A stretch of 6,010 nt of DNA from an uncultured Clostridia bacterium (GTDB lineage: Bacteria > Bacillota > Clostridia > Oscillospirales > Oscillospiraceae): positions 1 through 6,010 of the forward strand of contig CALZCW010000047.1 in the NCBI GenBank assembly GCA_945635805.1, in the 5' to 3' direction. The translations under genes and the position numbers were made by a program. Of this stretch, positions 5,960 through 6,010 are shown one piece after another (position 1 is the stretch's first letter; each line of letters starts with the position of its first letter). Below the pieces are notes generated by a model, which was given only the letters and a program-made list of their open reading frames with translations, was not told the DNA's origin and did not search any database.

Positions 5960-6010
5960 GGATGCCAGCCTCCGTTCCGCCATCTTTCGCCGTGGCCGCA
6001 ATGGCCCGCA
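5949..6010 (-). CDS. Possible 3' end of a gene upstream of tatD
   Basis: A frame open from the window edge on the - strand reads RAIAATAKDGGTEAGIHVF and stops at TGA 5951-5949, overlapping the tatD start by 11 bases. Such small overlaps are common in tight operons, and no tatD promoter is visible in the few bases available. At only 19 codons it may equally be a chance open frame. I do not recognise the product. Confidence 0.22.
   Translation of the reverse strand, partial: RAIAATAKDGGTEAGIHVF
5969..5973 (-). promoter_or_regulatory. Ribosome binding site that sets the tatD start
   Basis: GGAGG on the - strand ends nine bases before the ATG at 5959-5957. It supports that start over the in-frame TTG at 6001, for which no comparable site is visible before the window ends. 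Confidence 0.75.

Overview
The window holds one complete operon for the Rnf complex, the membrane-bound, ion-translocating ferredoxin:NAD+ oxidoreductase, in the order rnfC-D-G-E-A-B on the + strand. A convergent tatD-type nuclease gene follows on the - strand. The C-D-G-E-A-B order, the strong AGGAGG-type ribosome binding sites, the compact RnfC (about 437 aa) and the cysteine-rich RnfB (24 Cys) all point to an anaerobic Clostridia-type Firmicute. The high GC content (over 60% in coding stretches sampled by hand) suggests an Oscillospiraceae-like gut lineage rather than a low-GC Clostridium. That placement is inference, because the window carries no marker gene.

Layout. Positions 1-217 are a non-coding, relatively AT-rich leader (about 40% GC by hand count). 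It contains a large hairpin followed by seven T's, a second symmetric dyad, and a good extended -10 promoter just before rnfC. On the - strand, the first 17 bases read as a start codon plus four more codons (MNKIT), which resembles the N-terminus of IS66-family TnpA proteins. The leader may therefore be the edge of an insertion sequence, but the evidence is thin. Positions 230-5142 are the six rnf genes. Neighbours C/D, D/G, G/E and E/A overlap by 1 or 4 bases, and A/B are 12 bases apart. A strong intrinsic terminator at 5163-5198 ends the operon. tatD (5959 to 5198, - strand) ends against the T-tract of that terminator.

How the genes work together. RnfB (iron-sulfur clusters) is the presumed entry point for electrons from reduced ferredoxin. 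RnfA and RnfE form the membrane core with a shared [2Fe-2S] site. RnfD and RnfG carry covalently bound FMN. RnfC carries the NADH/FMN site and two [4Fe-4S] clusters. Electron flow from ferredoxin to NAD+ drives Na+ or H+ export; the sequence alone does not say which ion. All cofactor-binding cysteines and flavin-attachment threonines expected of a working complex are present, and there are no frameshifts. The flavin transferase ApbE needed to load RnfD and RnfG is not in this window.

I found no undescribed system here. The points most worth a second look are the 74-residue internal duplication and exactly 24 cysteines in RnfB, and the structured leader with its possible IS edge. The long antisense open frames are GC-driven shadows.
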